NCBI GenBank assembly: GCA_963809795.1
Contig: CAWELN010000003.1
Coordinates: 1 to 64,000 of the forward strand
Length of the DNA: 64,000 nucleotides
From: DASUAS01 sp963809795
GTDB lineage: Bacteria > Actinomycetota > Acidimicrobiia > IMCC26256 > DASPTH01
Direction of reading: 5' to 3'
A program made the position numbers and the translations under genes. How positions within the stretch are numbered: the first letter of the stretch is position 1; each line of letters starts with the position of its first letter. Shown here piece by piece: positions 53,411 through 62,093 of the stretch. Below the pieces are notes generated by a model, which was not told where the DNA came from, searched no databases, and saw only the letters and a program-made list of their open reading frames with translations.

Positions 53411-54151
53411 TCAGAGGCGGATCAACCCGCCGTCGACCATGAGCGTCTGGCCGGTCATGAACGCGGAGTCGTCCGACGCGAGGAACGAGACCAGGCCCAC
53501 GAGATCCTCGGGTTCCTGCGTGCGCTTGATCACCTGCATGTTCGCGGTCATCGAGAACACCGCGTCGGCGGTCGAGGCCTCCATGGTCGCGGTCCGGGTC
53601 AGGCCGGGCGCGATGACGTTGACGGTGATGTTGTCGGCACCGAGCTCGGTGGCCAGCGCGCGGGTCAGCCCGATCACCCCGCCCTTGCTCGCGAGGTAGG
53701 CGGCCATGTCGGGGACCGGGAGCCAGAAGGTGCGCGACGTCACGTTGACGATGCGTCCCCAATTGCCGGCGCGCATCGACGGGATGCAGGCCTTGCACAG
53801 GAGGAAGGCGGATTCGAGGTTCACCGCCAACACGCGGCGGAACTCGTCGAGCGTGAGCTCGTCCCACTTGGTCACCGGGTAGGTGCCGACGTTGTTCACC
53901 AGGACGGCCGGCGCGCCGGAGGTCGAGCAGATCGACGCGACGCAGTCGTCGACCGCGCCGGGGTCGGTGACGTCGGCGGTGAATCCGGCGGCGGTGCCGC
54001 CGGCCTTGGCGATGGCGGCGACGGTGTCGTCGGGCGGCGCGAGATCGACCGCGGCCACGACGAGCCCGTCGGCGGCGAGGCGCTCGGCATAGGCGCGGCC
54101 GATGCCGGCGCCGGCGCCGGTGACGACCGCCACGCGCGGGGGATGGCTCAT
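53411..54151 (-). CDS. SDR-family oxidoreductase
   Basis: 246 aa classical SDR: VVTGAGAGIGRAYAERL, NNVGTYP, Ser in NVTSRTFW, catalytic YLASK, tail MVDGGLIRL. The ATG overlaps the stop of the indolepyruvate oxidoreductase-type gene by 4 bases, so it is the last member of the coupled P450 operon. It probably oxidises or reduces an intermediate linked to the P450 product; substrate unknown. Confidence 0.88.
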   Translation of the reverse strand: MSHPPRVAVVTGAGAGIGRAYAERLAADGLVVAAVDLAPPDDTVAAIAKAGGTAAGFTADVTDPGAVDDCVASICSTSGAPAVLVNNVGTYPVTKWDELTLDEFRRVLAVNLESAFLLCKACIPSMRAGNWGRIVNVTSRTFWLPVPDMAAYLASKGGVIGLTRALATELGADNITVNVIAPGLTRTATMEASTADAVFSMTANMQVIKRTQEPEDLVGLVSFLASDDSAFMTGQTLMVDGGLIRL

Positions 54152-57100
54152 GGTTCGCTCCTGGAGAGGTCACGGTTCGGTGGAAGTGGGAGATCGGCCA
54201 GCGCGGTCGCCAGCTCGGAGCGGTAGCGCTCGAGGTTGCGCTGCTTCACCGCGGCGAAGCCACGCACCATGTCGACCAGGCCGGCGACGCGGACCGCGTC
54301 GGCGGCGGCGGGCGTACCGAGGTGGCGGGCGAGGTCGTCGACCAGCGTGACGTAGTCGCGGATGAGCCGACGCTCGTCGCGCCGTTCGGCAGTCCGGCCG
54401 AACGGGTCGAACGGGGTGCCGCGCAGCTTCACCATCTTGGTCAGCGCCCAGAACGCAGGCCGCGCCGCGCGGGCCTGCACCGGGACCTTCCGCCGCAACC
54501 CGACGCGACTGGCGATCGGCGGTTGCAGGTGGAAGGTGACGTCGGCACCGCCACCGAACTCGGCCTTCACGTCGTCGCGGAACGCGGCCCGGCGGTGCAG
54601 GCGGGCGACCTCGTACTCGTCCTTGTACGCCATCAGGTGGTAGAGGTTGCGCGCGACGGTACGGGCGAAGTCGCTCGCGTCGTCGCCGGCCGCGAGCTCG
54701 GCCCGTCGGGCCCGGTCGACGACGTCGACGTAGCGCGCCGCGTAGTCGGCGTCCTGGTATTCGATCAGCTCGGGCACCCGCCAGGCGAGGATCTCGGCGA
54801 GCGGGGCGTCCGCGTCGACGCGTGCGCACAACGCGGCGGCCTCCGCGCGCAAAGCGGGAGGTGCGACGCGCGGTCCCGCGTCGGCCCGCGTCGGGTCGAT
54901 CGCGATCTCGCGCCCCAGCCGGAAGGCGGCGGTGTTCGTCTCCACCGCGACGCCGTTGAGCTCGATCGCCCGTTCGATGGCCGACGCCGACTGGGGGAGC
55001 AGGCCGCGCTGGTACGCGACCCCGACGATGACCAGGTTGGCCGCCGGCTGCGAGCCGAAGGTGGCGAGCGCGACCGCCTCCGCGTCGAGGTACATGCACT
55101 CGTGCGTGCGCTCCTCCAGCCGTTGGCGGAGGGTCGCGAGGTCGGGGAAGTCCTCCCGGTCGACGTCGGCCACCATCGCGCCGGTCGGCACCTGGGCGGT
55201 CGACACCACGGCCTGCGTCCGCTCCGGGTCGAGGCGCGCCATGTTGGCGGGCGCGACCGCGGTCAGCAGGTCGAACACGAGGAACGCGTCGGCGCGTCCC
55301 TCCTCGAGCCGGGCCGCGCCGTCGATGGCCTCGTGCCCGATGCGCAGGTGCGACACGACCGGCCCACCCTTCTGCGCCATCCCCGTCTGGTCGACGCTCG
55401 AGACCTCGAGCCCGTCGAGGTTGGCGGCGGTGGACAGGACCTGGCCGACGGTGACCACGCCGGTCCCGCCGATGCCGGCGACGAGCAGCGCCGCGCTCGC
55501 CGGTCGCGAGGGTTCAGGGAGCGACCGCGGGTCGGTGCCGGGCTCCCGGCGGGCCGGGCCGCGGCTCCGGCGCGGCGTCACCGTCACGAACGCGGGGCAG
55601 TCGCCCTCGATGCAGCTCATGTCGAGGTTGCACGAGTCCTGGTGGATGCGGGTCTTGCGCCCGAACGGCGTGTCGACCGGGTGCACGCTCAGGCAGTTCG
55701 AGACGTCGCCGCAGTGGCCGCAACCCTCGCAGACGGCCTCGTTGATCATCACCCGCGTGCGCGGCGTCGGCGCGCGGCCGCGCTTGCGCTCACGGCGGAG
55801 CTCGGCGGCGCAGGCCTGGTCGTAGATCAGCGCGGTGACGCCCGTCGTGTCGCGCAGCTCCCGTTGGACCGCGTCGAGCTGCTTGCGCCCGTGGACGCGC
55901 ACCCCGGGTGCGAAGCCCGGCGCCCGCCCGTAGCGGCCCGGCTCGTCGCTGATCACGTCGATCCGGCGCACGCCCTCCGCCTCGAGCTGCCGGGTCAGCG
56001 CGGGGATCGAGAGCGAGCCGGCCGCGTGCTGACCGCCGGTCATCGCGACCACGCCGTTGGCGAGGATCTTGAACGTCACGGTGGTGCCGGCGGCCACCGC
56101 CTGGCGCACCGCGAGGAACCCCGAGTGGGCCAGCGTGCCGTCGCCCATGTTCTGGAACCGGTGCGGTTCACTGCTGAACAGCGACGCGCCCACCCACTGC
56201 GCGCCCTCGCCGCCCATCTGGGTGGTCCCGGTGGCGCGATCCCTCGTGAACAACGCCATGCCGTGGCATCCGATCCCGCCCCCGGCCACCGAGCCCTCCG
56301 GGACCACGGTGGAGCGGTTGTGCGGGCAGCCCGAGCAGAAGTACGGCGTGCGGGCCGGGAGATCGGCCGCGACGACGATCCGGGCGCGAGCCGGTCGCAG
56401 GCGCGCGGGATCGAGGTGCTGCACCAGCCGGCTCCGCAGCGCCTCCGCGACGACGGTGACGTCGAGCACGCCGCCGGAGGGGACGAGGGGCCCGCCGTCG
56501 GGGTCGCGCTTGCCGGTGACCACGGGCGCGTCCGCGGTGCCGTACAGCAGCGACTTCACCTGCTCCTCGAGGAACGCGCGCTTCTCCTCGACGACCACGA
56601 TCTCGTGGAGCCCGGCGGCGAAGGCGCGCACGATCGTCGGCTCGAGCGGCCACACCAGCGCCGGCTTCAACACGCGGATGCCGAGCGCGGGCAGATCACC
56701 GAGCTCGATGCCGAGGTCGGTGAGCGCGCTGACGACGTCACCGTAGGTCTTGCCGGCGGCGAGGATGCCGAGCCGAGCGGCGCCGTCGCCGTGCACGACG
56801 TCGAGCCCGGCCCCCCGCACGTAGTGGTGCACCGCGTCCAGGCGCGCGCCGACCGCCTCCTCCTCGAGGAGCATCGACCAGGGCGCGAACATCCGGTCGT
56901 CGAGGTGGGCGGCCCAGCGCCGACCGTCGCGCTCGTACGGCGCGACCTCCGGCATCGGCCGGCCCACGTCGACGGTGGCGTAGCCGTCGGCGACGTCGCT
57001 GTGGAGCTTCAGGCCCACCCACGAGCCGCTCCGCCGGGACAGCTCGTAGCCGTGGCGGCCGAGGTCGAGCACCTCCTGGACCGTGGCGGCCGCCAGCGCG

Positions 57101-57651
57101 GGCATGGCGAGGTCGGCGAGCGTCCACTCGGTCGACGACGGCACGGTCGACGACTTGCACTCGGGATCGTCACCGACGGCGGCGAGCACGCCGCCGGTCG
57201 GCGGCACCCCCGAGAGGTTCGCGTGCCGCAGCGCGTCACCCGACCGGTCGAGGCCGGGTGCCTTCGCGTACCAGAGCCCGACCACGCCGTCGACGGTGGA
57301 GGTGGGCTCCTGTTGCGACCGTTGCGTGCCCCAGAGCACGGTCGCCGCGAGGTCCTCGTTGACCCCGTTGACGAACCGGATGTCGTGAGCAGCGAACTCG
57401 GCCTCGTGGGCCGCGAACGTGAGGTCGACGGTGCCGAGGGGTGAGCCCCGGTACCCGCACACGACCCCTGCCGTACGCCGGCCGCGGCTCGCGTCGCGTC
57501 GCACGGTGTCGAGCGGCGCCCGCAGGAGCGCGTGCACACCGCTCATCGTGACCCGACCCTCGCGCGCACCGAACTGGTCCTCGAGCCGGTACGTGGACGG
57601 CGAGATCGGTCCCGCCGGCGACCGGTCGACGGAGTGCGTCACGTCGCTCAC
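54148..57651 (-). CDS. Indolepyruvate:ferredoxin oxidoreductase-type 2-oxoacid oxidoreductase (fused subunits)
   Basis: 1167 aa fused IorAB-type enzyme, converting a 2-oxoacid plus CoA to acyl-CoA, CO2 and reduced ferredoxin. The N-terminal 2-oxoacid half starts near YRLEDQFGAREG; the thiamine diphosphate domain has NMGDGTLAHSGFLAV near residue 500. A ferredoxin-like Cys cluster (VCEGCGHCGDVSNC and CNLDMSCIEGDC) is near 640, and the gamma domain AGIGGTGVVTVGQVL near 725. GTG 57651 overlaps the F420-type gene stop by 4 bases. Fused forms occur in aerobes. Arylpyruvate is the textbook substrate, but the context suggests another 2-oxoacid from ring or side-chain breakdown. Confidence 0.9.
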   Translation of the reverse strand: MSDVTHSVDRSPAGPISPSTYRLEDQFGAREGRVTMSGVHALLRAPLDTVRRDASRGRRTAGVVCGYRGSPLGTVDLTFAAHEAEFAAHDIRFVNGVNEDLAATVLWGTQRSQQEPTSTVDGVVGLWYAKAPGLDRSGDALRHANLSGVPPTGGVLAAVGDDPECKSSTVPSSTEWTLADLAMPALAAATVQEVLDLGRHGYELSRRSGSWVGLKLHSDVADGYATVDVGRPMPEVAPYERDGRRWAAHLDDRMFAPWSMLLEEEAVGARLDAVHHYVRGAGLDVVHGDGAARLGILAAGKTYGDVVSALTDLGIELGDLPALGIRVLKPALVWPLEPTIVRAFAAGLHEIVVVEEKRAFLEEQVKSLLYGTADAPVVTGKRDPDGGPLVPSGGVLDVTVVAEALRSRLVQHLDPARLRPARARIVVAADLPARTPYFCSGCPHNRSTVVPEGSVAGGGIGCHGMALFTRDRATGTTQMGGEGAQWVGASLFSSEPHRFQNMGDGTLAHSGFLAVRQAVAAGTTVTFKILANGVVAMTGGQHAAGSLSIPALTRQLEAEGVRRIDVISDEPGRYGRAPGFAPGVRVHGRKQLDAVQRELRDTTGVTALIYDQACAAELRRERKRGRAPTPRTRVMINEAVCEGCGHCGDVSNCLSVHPVDTPFGRKTRIHQDSCNLDMSCIEGDCPAFVTVTPRRSRGPARREPGTDPRSLPEPSRPASAALLVAGIGGTGVVTVGQVLSTAANLDGLEVSSVDQTGMAQKGGPVVSHLRIGHEAIDGAARLEEGRADAFLVFDLLTAVAPANMARLDPERTQAVVSTAQVPTGAMVADVDREDFPDLATLRQRLEERTHECMYLDAEAVALATFGSQPAANLVIVGVAYQRGLLPQSASAIERAIELNGVAVETNTAAFRLGREIAIDPTRADAGPRVAPPALRAEAAALCARVDADAPLAEILAWRVPELIEYQDADYAARYVDVVDRARRAELAAGDDASDFARTVARNLYHLMAYKDEYEVARLHRRAAFRDDVKAEFGGGADVTFHLQPPIASRVGLRRKVPVQARAARPAFWALTKMVKLRGTPFDPFGRTAERRDERRLIRDYVTLVDDLARHLGTPAAADAVRVAGLVDMVRGFAAVKQRNLERYRSELATALADLPLPPNRDLSRSEP

Positions 57652-58586
57652 CGTGCAGGTGAGGAGGTACCGACCAGCTCGGCCAGGAGTCGGCGGGTGC
57701 GTTGCGTGTCGGTCTCGCCCGGTGCGAGCACCTCGCCGACGACGAGGTCGGTGACGCCGATGTCCGCGAGCTCGAGGATCCGCCGCCGCACGTCGTCCTC
57801 GGTGCCGACGATCGCGACGTCGCTGGCCGATGCCACCCCCTCCCGTTCCAGCATCGCTTCGTAGGAAGGCGCCTTGCCGTGGAACTCGAACCACTGATGG
57901 ACCGTCTCGCGGGCGCGGTCGACGTCGTCGGTCACGCAGACCTGGAAGATGGACGCGATCCGCGGCGGCGGGTTGCCGGCCTCGGCGGCGGCGCGCGTGA
58001 TGGTGGGCACGACGTGGTCGCGCAACGTGTTCGGTCCCGTCCACGACGTGATGGTGCCGTGGGCGAGTCGCCCTGCGAGCTGCAGCATCTGCTCGCCCAG
58101 CGCCGCGACCAGCACGGTCGGCCGGTCCGTGCCGGCGAGCGCGACCGTCGTGCGACACGTGAAGCGGTCGCCGTCGTGGTCCACCGTGCCCGAGGTGACC
58201 AGCGGCACCAGCACCTCGAGGTATTCACGCATGGTTGTGAGCGGCCGGCCGTAGAGGTCGCCGAGGTGCTCCGCCACCATCGCCGGATGCGAGAGGCCGA
58301 TCCCCAGGGTGAGCCCACCCGGGACCCCTTGCGCCGCGGTCAGGGCCTGGGCGGCGAGTGCGGCCGGATGGCGACCCCACACCGGCACGACCCCCACGCC
58401 GAGCTCGAGCTGCGGCACGTCGCGGCCGATGATCGCCAGCGCGGTGAGCGCGTCGAGCGACCCCGCCGGGTGCTGGGCGAGCCAGTACGCGTCGACGCCC
58501 GTGGCCGCGGCCTCACCCGCATGCCCGGCCAGCAGCGCGACATCGCCGGTGGCGACGAACTTGTTGCCGTTGATGCCGATTCTCAC
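57648..58586 (-). CDS. Luciferase-like (LLM) F420-dependent oxidoreductase
   Basis: 312 aa TIM-barrel luciferase-like protein. Marks are MRIGINGNKFVATGD-type first strand, LELGVGVVPVWGRHPAALAAQA, LTLGIGLSHPAMVAEHLGDLYG, and the late AIVGTEDDVRRRILELADIGVTD. Such actinobacterial members mostly use F420 for hydride transfer to ketones, alcohols or enones; FMN-dependent monooxygenase activity cannot be excluded. GTG start overlaps the P450 stop and its stop overlaps the next GTG. Presumably acts directly before or after the P450 step. Confidence 0.87.
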   Translation of the reverse strand: MRIGINGNKFVATGDVALLAGHAGEAAATGVDAYWLAQHPAGSLDALTALAIIGRDVPQLELGVGVVPVWGRHPAALAAQALTAAQGVPGGLTLGIGLSHPAMVAEHLGDLYGRPLTTMREYLEVLVPLVTSGTVDHDGDRFTCRTTVALAGTDRPTVLVAALGEQMLQLAGRLAHGTITSWTGPNTLRDHVVPTITRAAAEAGNPPPRIASIFQVCVTDDVDRARETVHQWFEFHGKAPSYEAMLEREGVASASDVAIVGTEDDVRRRILELADIGVTDLVVGEVLAPGETDTQRTRRLLAELVGTSSPAR

Positions 58587-59752
58587 GGGACGTCGATCAT
58601 GAGGTGTTCGAACCCGCGGAAGCCGGGGATGCCTCGGCGCGACGCAGGCGTGGGCGTGTCGGCGAGCGTGAACTCGGGGTACCGGTCCAAGAGCATGTTC
58701 AGGGCGACGATCGCCTCGAGCTTGCCGAGGTGCATGCCGAGGCAGTGGTGCAGCCCCCCGCCGAACGCGGCGTACTCCTTGCGCGGGCGAGTGACCGAGT
58801 ACCGGTCGGGATCGGAGTTTCGCCCGGGGTCGCGCCCGATCGCCGCGGTCATCAGCCGCAGCCAGGTGCCCGCCGCCATCGGCTGCGCGAACAGCTCGGT
58901 GTCCTCGGTGAGGATGCGCCCCGCCGACAGCGCCGGCGAGTCGAAGCGCAGGGTCTCCTCGATCGCGTCCGGCACGAGGGAGCGGTCGGCGCGCAGGGCA
59001 TCGAGCTCTCCGGGACTGGTGAGCAACGCGTGCACGGTGTTGCCGATCAGGTCGGCGGTGGTGATGATCCCGGCGCCGAGCATGATGATGAGCAGGTCGA
59101 CCATCTCGTCGTGCGAGAGCTCGCCCGACTCCACCAACCGATCCACGAGCCCGCCCACGGGTGCTCGCTGCGCCTCGCCGATGCGCTGGGAGAAGTACCC
59201 CCGCAGCTGGTCGGTCGACTCGACGAACTCGGGCGTGCCGTTGCGCTTCGGGTCGAACATGCCCATGATGCGGGTGAGCGTCCAGACCCGGAACTCGTCC
59301 CGCCGATCGGGCTCGACGCCGAGGAAGTCGCTCATCACGGTCATGGGCACGCGGTCACCGAATTCGGCGGCGATGTCGATGCGGCCGGAGCGGGGCAGCG
59401 CGTCGAGGGCCTCCGCGGTCGTGGCGACGATGGTCTGTTCGAGGCCACTGATCGCACGCGGTGTGAACTCGTCCTTCACCGAGCCGCGGATGCGCGTGTG
59501 GTCGGGCGGGTCCATGTAGAACATGGAAAGCCGCGCCTGCTTGAACACCTTCGTGATGGGCGCGTCGGGGTCGGCCTTCTCGGGATCGCTCGCCGAGCTC
59601 GGGTCGCGGATGAGGCGCCAGATCGTCTCCGAGTCGAGGACCCACCAACCGCCCTGGTCGGTGTTCGGGACGACGCCTTCGTCGCGATGCTCGGTGATCG
59701 CCGGGTACGGGTCGACGAGGAAGTCAGGATCACTGAGCGAGACGACAGCCAC
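58583..59752 (-). CDS. Cytochrome P450
   Basis: 389 aa bacterial class I P450. I-helix region LIIMLGAGIITTADLIGNTV (the usual acidic-Thr pair is here T-T), E-x-x-R in EETLRFDSPALSAGR, heme loop FGGGLHHCLGMHLGKLE with the cysteine ligand. GTG 59752 is chosen because GAAGGGGGAACC lies just upstream; the frame is open to 59869 across the operator. It needs ferredoxin and reductase partners, none of which is adjacent; the FAD reductase at 25969 is a distant candidate. First gene of a four-gene coupled operon controlled through operator site 5. Substrate unknown. Confidence 0.92.
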   Translation of the reverse strand: MAVVSLSDPDFLVDPYPAITEHRDEGVVPNTDQGGWWVLDSETIWRLIRDPSSASDPEKADPDAPITKVFKQARLSMFYMDPPDHTRIRGSVKDEFTPRAISGLEQTIVATTAEALDALPRSGRIDIAAEFGDRVPMTVMSDFLGVEPDRRDEFRVWTLTRIMGMFDPKRNGTPEFVESTDQLRGYFSQRIGEAQRAPVGGLVDRLVESGELSHDEMVDLLIIMLGAGIITTADLIGNTVHALLTSPGELDALRADRSLVPDAIEETLRFDSPALSAGRILTEDTELFAQPMAAGTWLRLMTAAIGRDPGRNSDPDRYSVTRPRKEYAAFGGGLHHCLGMHLGKLEAIVALNMLLDRYPEFTLADTPTPASRRGIPGFRGFEHLMIDVP

Positions 59753-59794
59753 GGTTCCCCCTTCGAGCGGCGCTGGGCGGGAGCGTATCCGAAT

Positions 59795-59808
59795 ATCAAC
59801 GTGTTGAC
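59795..59808. promoter_or_regulatory. Palindromic operator, site 5 (ATCAA-N4-TTGAC)
   Basis: ATCAACGTGTTGAC in the 100-base gap between the divergent P450 and amidohydrolase operons, 43 bases from the P450 start and 46 from the amidohydrolase start. One bound dimer could control both. Additional TTGA half-sites follow within about 15 bases on the right. Confidence 0.68.
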
Positions 59809-59853
59809 CACACCTTGAGATTGATGCCATGGTTGAGCCCGAAGGGGGTTGCC

Positions 59854-60864
59854 GTGCCACCGAGCTCACCGGTCATCGACGTCCACACCCACGTGGTGCC
59901 GGAGGGTCTGCCCTTCGGTCACGACGATCGTTTCGCGTCGTTCGTGGCCGCCGGCGACACCGCCGACGTGATGGTGAACGGCCGGGTGTTCCGCACCGTG
60001 ACGCGCGAGGCGTGGGACGTGGACGCCCGCGTCGCGGCGATGGACGACGGTGGGATCGCCATGCAGGCGGTCTCGGTGATGCCCGAGCTGTTCAGCTACT
60101 GGGCGGAGCCCGACCTCGGGCGCAGCTTCTGCCGCGGACTCAACCAGGCCATCGCGGCGATGGTGGCGGGCGCGCCCGACCGACTCGTGGGCCTGGGCAC
60201 CGTGCCGCTCCAGGACGTCGACGCGGCCATCGCCGTGCTCGGCGAGGTGCGCGACCTCGGCCTGCTCGGCGTCGAGATCGGCTCGAACGTCCTCGGCGCG
60301 ATCACCGGCGCGACCAGCTTCCTGCCCTTCTTCCAGGCGGCGGCCGAGTCGGGTCTCTGCGTCTTCGTCCACGCGTTCCACCCGCCCTACTGGGACTGCG
60401 TCGCCGATCCACCGATGGCGGCGGCGGTGAACTTCCCGCCGGAGATCGGGACGTGCATGGCGGCGATGCTGGCGAACGGGTTCGTCGATCTGAGCCCCGG
60501 CCTCCGTCTCTGCGCCAGCCACGGCGGCGGCACGCTGCCGCTGCACCTGCCGCGGATGCTGTCGTTCTGGGACGCCGATGCCGCGCGCGCCGAACGCGGG
60601 CGGTCACCGTACGAGGCCGTCCGGTCGCTGTGGTTCGACTCGCTGACCTACGAGCCCGACGCATTGCGGTCGCTGATCGACCTCGTCGGTCCGGCACGCG
60701 TGGTCATCGGTTCTGACGCACCGTTCTTCGCCGAGCATCCCGGCTACATCCTCGATCGCCTGCACGAGCAGGACCCCCTGTCGCCCGAGGACCTGGCGAC
60801 GATCCGTACCGCCAGCGCGATCGAATTCCTCGGCCTTCCCCACGCACCGCGAGGAGCAGCATGA
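59854..60864 (+). CDS. Amidohydrolase family 2 (ACMSD-like decarboxylase/hydrolase)
   Basis: 336 aa. VIDVHTHVVPEG gives the H-x-H metal pair, HAFHPPYWD a further His, and VIGSDAPFFAEHPGY the metal Asp: the arrangement of ACMSD and related non-oxidative decarboxylases. GTG 59854 is chosen: GAAGGGGG sits in front of it in the same setting as the divergent P450 start. TTG or ATG codons at 59815/59824 are less likely because they crowd the operator. The stop overlaps the next ATG. Likely removes a carboxyl from a ring or ring-fission acid, or opens a lactone. Confidence 0.85.
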   Translation: MPPSSPVIDVHTHVVPEGLPFGHDDRFASFVAAGDTADVMVNGRVFRTVTREAWDVDARVAAMDDGGIAMQAVSVMPELFSYWAEPDLGRSFCRGLNQAIAAMVAGAPDRLVGLGTVPLQDVDAAIAVLGEVRDLGLLGVEIGSNVLGAITGATSFLPFFQAAAESGLCVFVHAFHPPYWDCVADPPMAAAVNFPPEIGTCMAAMLANGFVDLSPGLRLCASHGGGTLPLHLPRMLSFWDADAARAERGRSPYEAVRSLWFDSLTYEPDALRSLIDLVGPARVVIGSDAPFFAEHPGYILDRLHEQDPLSPEDLATIRTASAIEFLGLPHAPRGAA

Positions 60865-62093
60865 GCGTCCGGTCGACCGCGCCCGATGGAGCGCGCGCCA
60901 TGCGAATGATCTCGGTCGACGACCACGTGGTCGAACCGCCCGACGTGTGGACGAGCCGGTTGCCCGCGAAGTGGCAGGACGAGTGCCCGCGCGCCGTCGA
61001 GGAGGACGGCAAGATCGTGTGGCGCTTCGAGGCGAAGAAGAAGTCGCTCGCCGAGCTCGGTGGCCGCCTGTTCGACCCCGCCTCGGACAAGCGCGATCTC
61101 ATCGACTTCCCGGAGCGCTACGAGGACCTCCGGCCCGGTTGCTACCAACCGACCGAGCGCGTCCGCGATCTCGATCTCGCCGGGATCGACGCCTCGCTCT
61201 GCTTCCCCGCCTTCCCCCGCTTCTGCGGACAGGAGTTCACCGAGGCGACGGATCGCGAGCTCGGGTTGGCGTGCGTGCGGGCGTACAACGACTGGATGAT
61301 CGACGAGTGGTGCGGGGCCGTCCCCGGTCGCCTGATCCCGCTCGTGATCATGCCGCTCTGGGACGCCGACCTCGCGGTCGCGGAGGTCGAGCGGTGCGCG
61401 GCGAAGGGCGCGCGTGCGGTCACCTTCTCCGAGAACCCCGCCGCGCTCGGGCTGCCCTCGGTCCACGACCGCCGGCAGTACTGGGATCCGGTGTTCGCCG
61501 CGTGCGCGGACGCGGCCATGCCGGTCTGCACCCACATCGGGTCGTCGTCGAGGCTGCCGCACACGTCGGACGACGCCCCGCCGCTCGTCGTGGCCACGCT
61601 GCCGTCGAACCTGGCCGCGGCCGCGCTGGCGGACTGGCTCTACAGCGGCCTGTTCGTGCGCCACCCCGGACTCCGCCTCTGCCTCTCGGAAGGCGGGATC
61701 GGATGGATCCCGGCGATCCTCGAACGGGCCGACTACGTGTTCGAGCGCTACGCGCCGCGCCTGAAGACGGGCACCGGCTTCGGCCTCACCGGGATGGGCT
61801 CGGTCGACGCGGGAGAGTTCAACTTCGGGTCGGTCGACGTCCGACCGAGTGAGCTGTTCCGCGACCACGTGTTCGGCTGCTTCATCGACGACCGCCACGG
61901 GGCGGCCTCGATCGGCGAGCTCGGGGTGGAGAACGTGATGGTGGAGTGCGACTACCCGCACGGCGACAGCAGCTGGCCCCACGCCCGCGACCTGATCCTC
62001 GAACAGATCGCGCAGCTCGATCCCGACGAGCAGGAGAAGGTGCTCGCCGGCAACGCCCGGCGGGTCTTCGGCCTGGGAGCGCTCGATGGGTGA
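60861..62093 (+). CDS. Amidohydrolase family 2 protein
   Basis: 410 aa, a longer member of the same superfamily with its own sub-type marks: ISVDDHVVEPPDVW at residues 17-30 (D-x-H pair), PVCTHIGSSSRLPHT, LCLSEGGIGWIPAILERADY and the metal Asp in VECDYPHGDSSWPHA. Proteins of this kind are abundant in actinobacterial degradation clusters and mostly uncharacterised; some act as decarboxylases. Coupled by overlaps to the genes on both sides, so the two amidohydrolases and the LigB protein are expected to be made together. Related in type to the broken gene at 419-1607. Confidence 0.85.
   Translation: MSVRSTAPDGARAMRMISVDDHVVEPPDVWTSRLPAKWQDECPRAVEEDGKIVWRFEAKKKSLAELGGRLFDPASDKRDLIDFPERYEDLRPGCYQPTERVRDLDLAGIDASLCFPAFPRFCGQEFTEATDRELGLACVRAYNDWMIDEWCGAVPGRLIPLVIMPLWDADLAVAEVERCAAKGARAVTFSENPAALGLPSVHDRRQYWDPVFAACADAAMPVCTHIGSSSRLPHTSDDAPPLVVATLPSNLAAAALADWLYSGLFVRHPGLRLCLSEGGIGWIPAILERADYVFERYAPRLKTGTGFGLTGMGSVDAGEFNFGSVDVRPSELFRDHVFGCFIDDRHGAASIGELGVENVMVECDYPHGDSSWPHARDLILEQIAQLDPDEQEKVLAGNARRVFGLGALDG

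Noticed and set aside
54322..57444. 1040-aa plus-strand open frame opposite the 2-oxoacid oxidoreductase
   Set aside because: Antisense shadow; the minus strand carries thiamine and iron-sulfur motifs and coupled starts.
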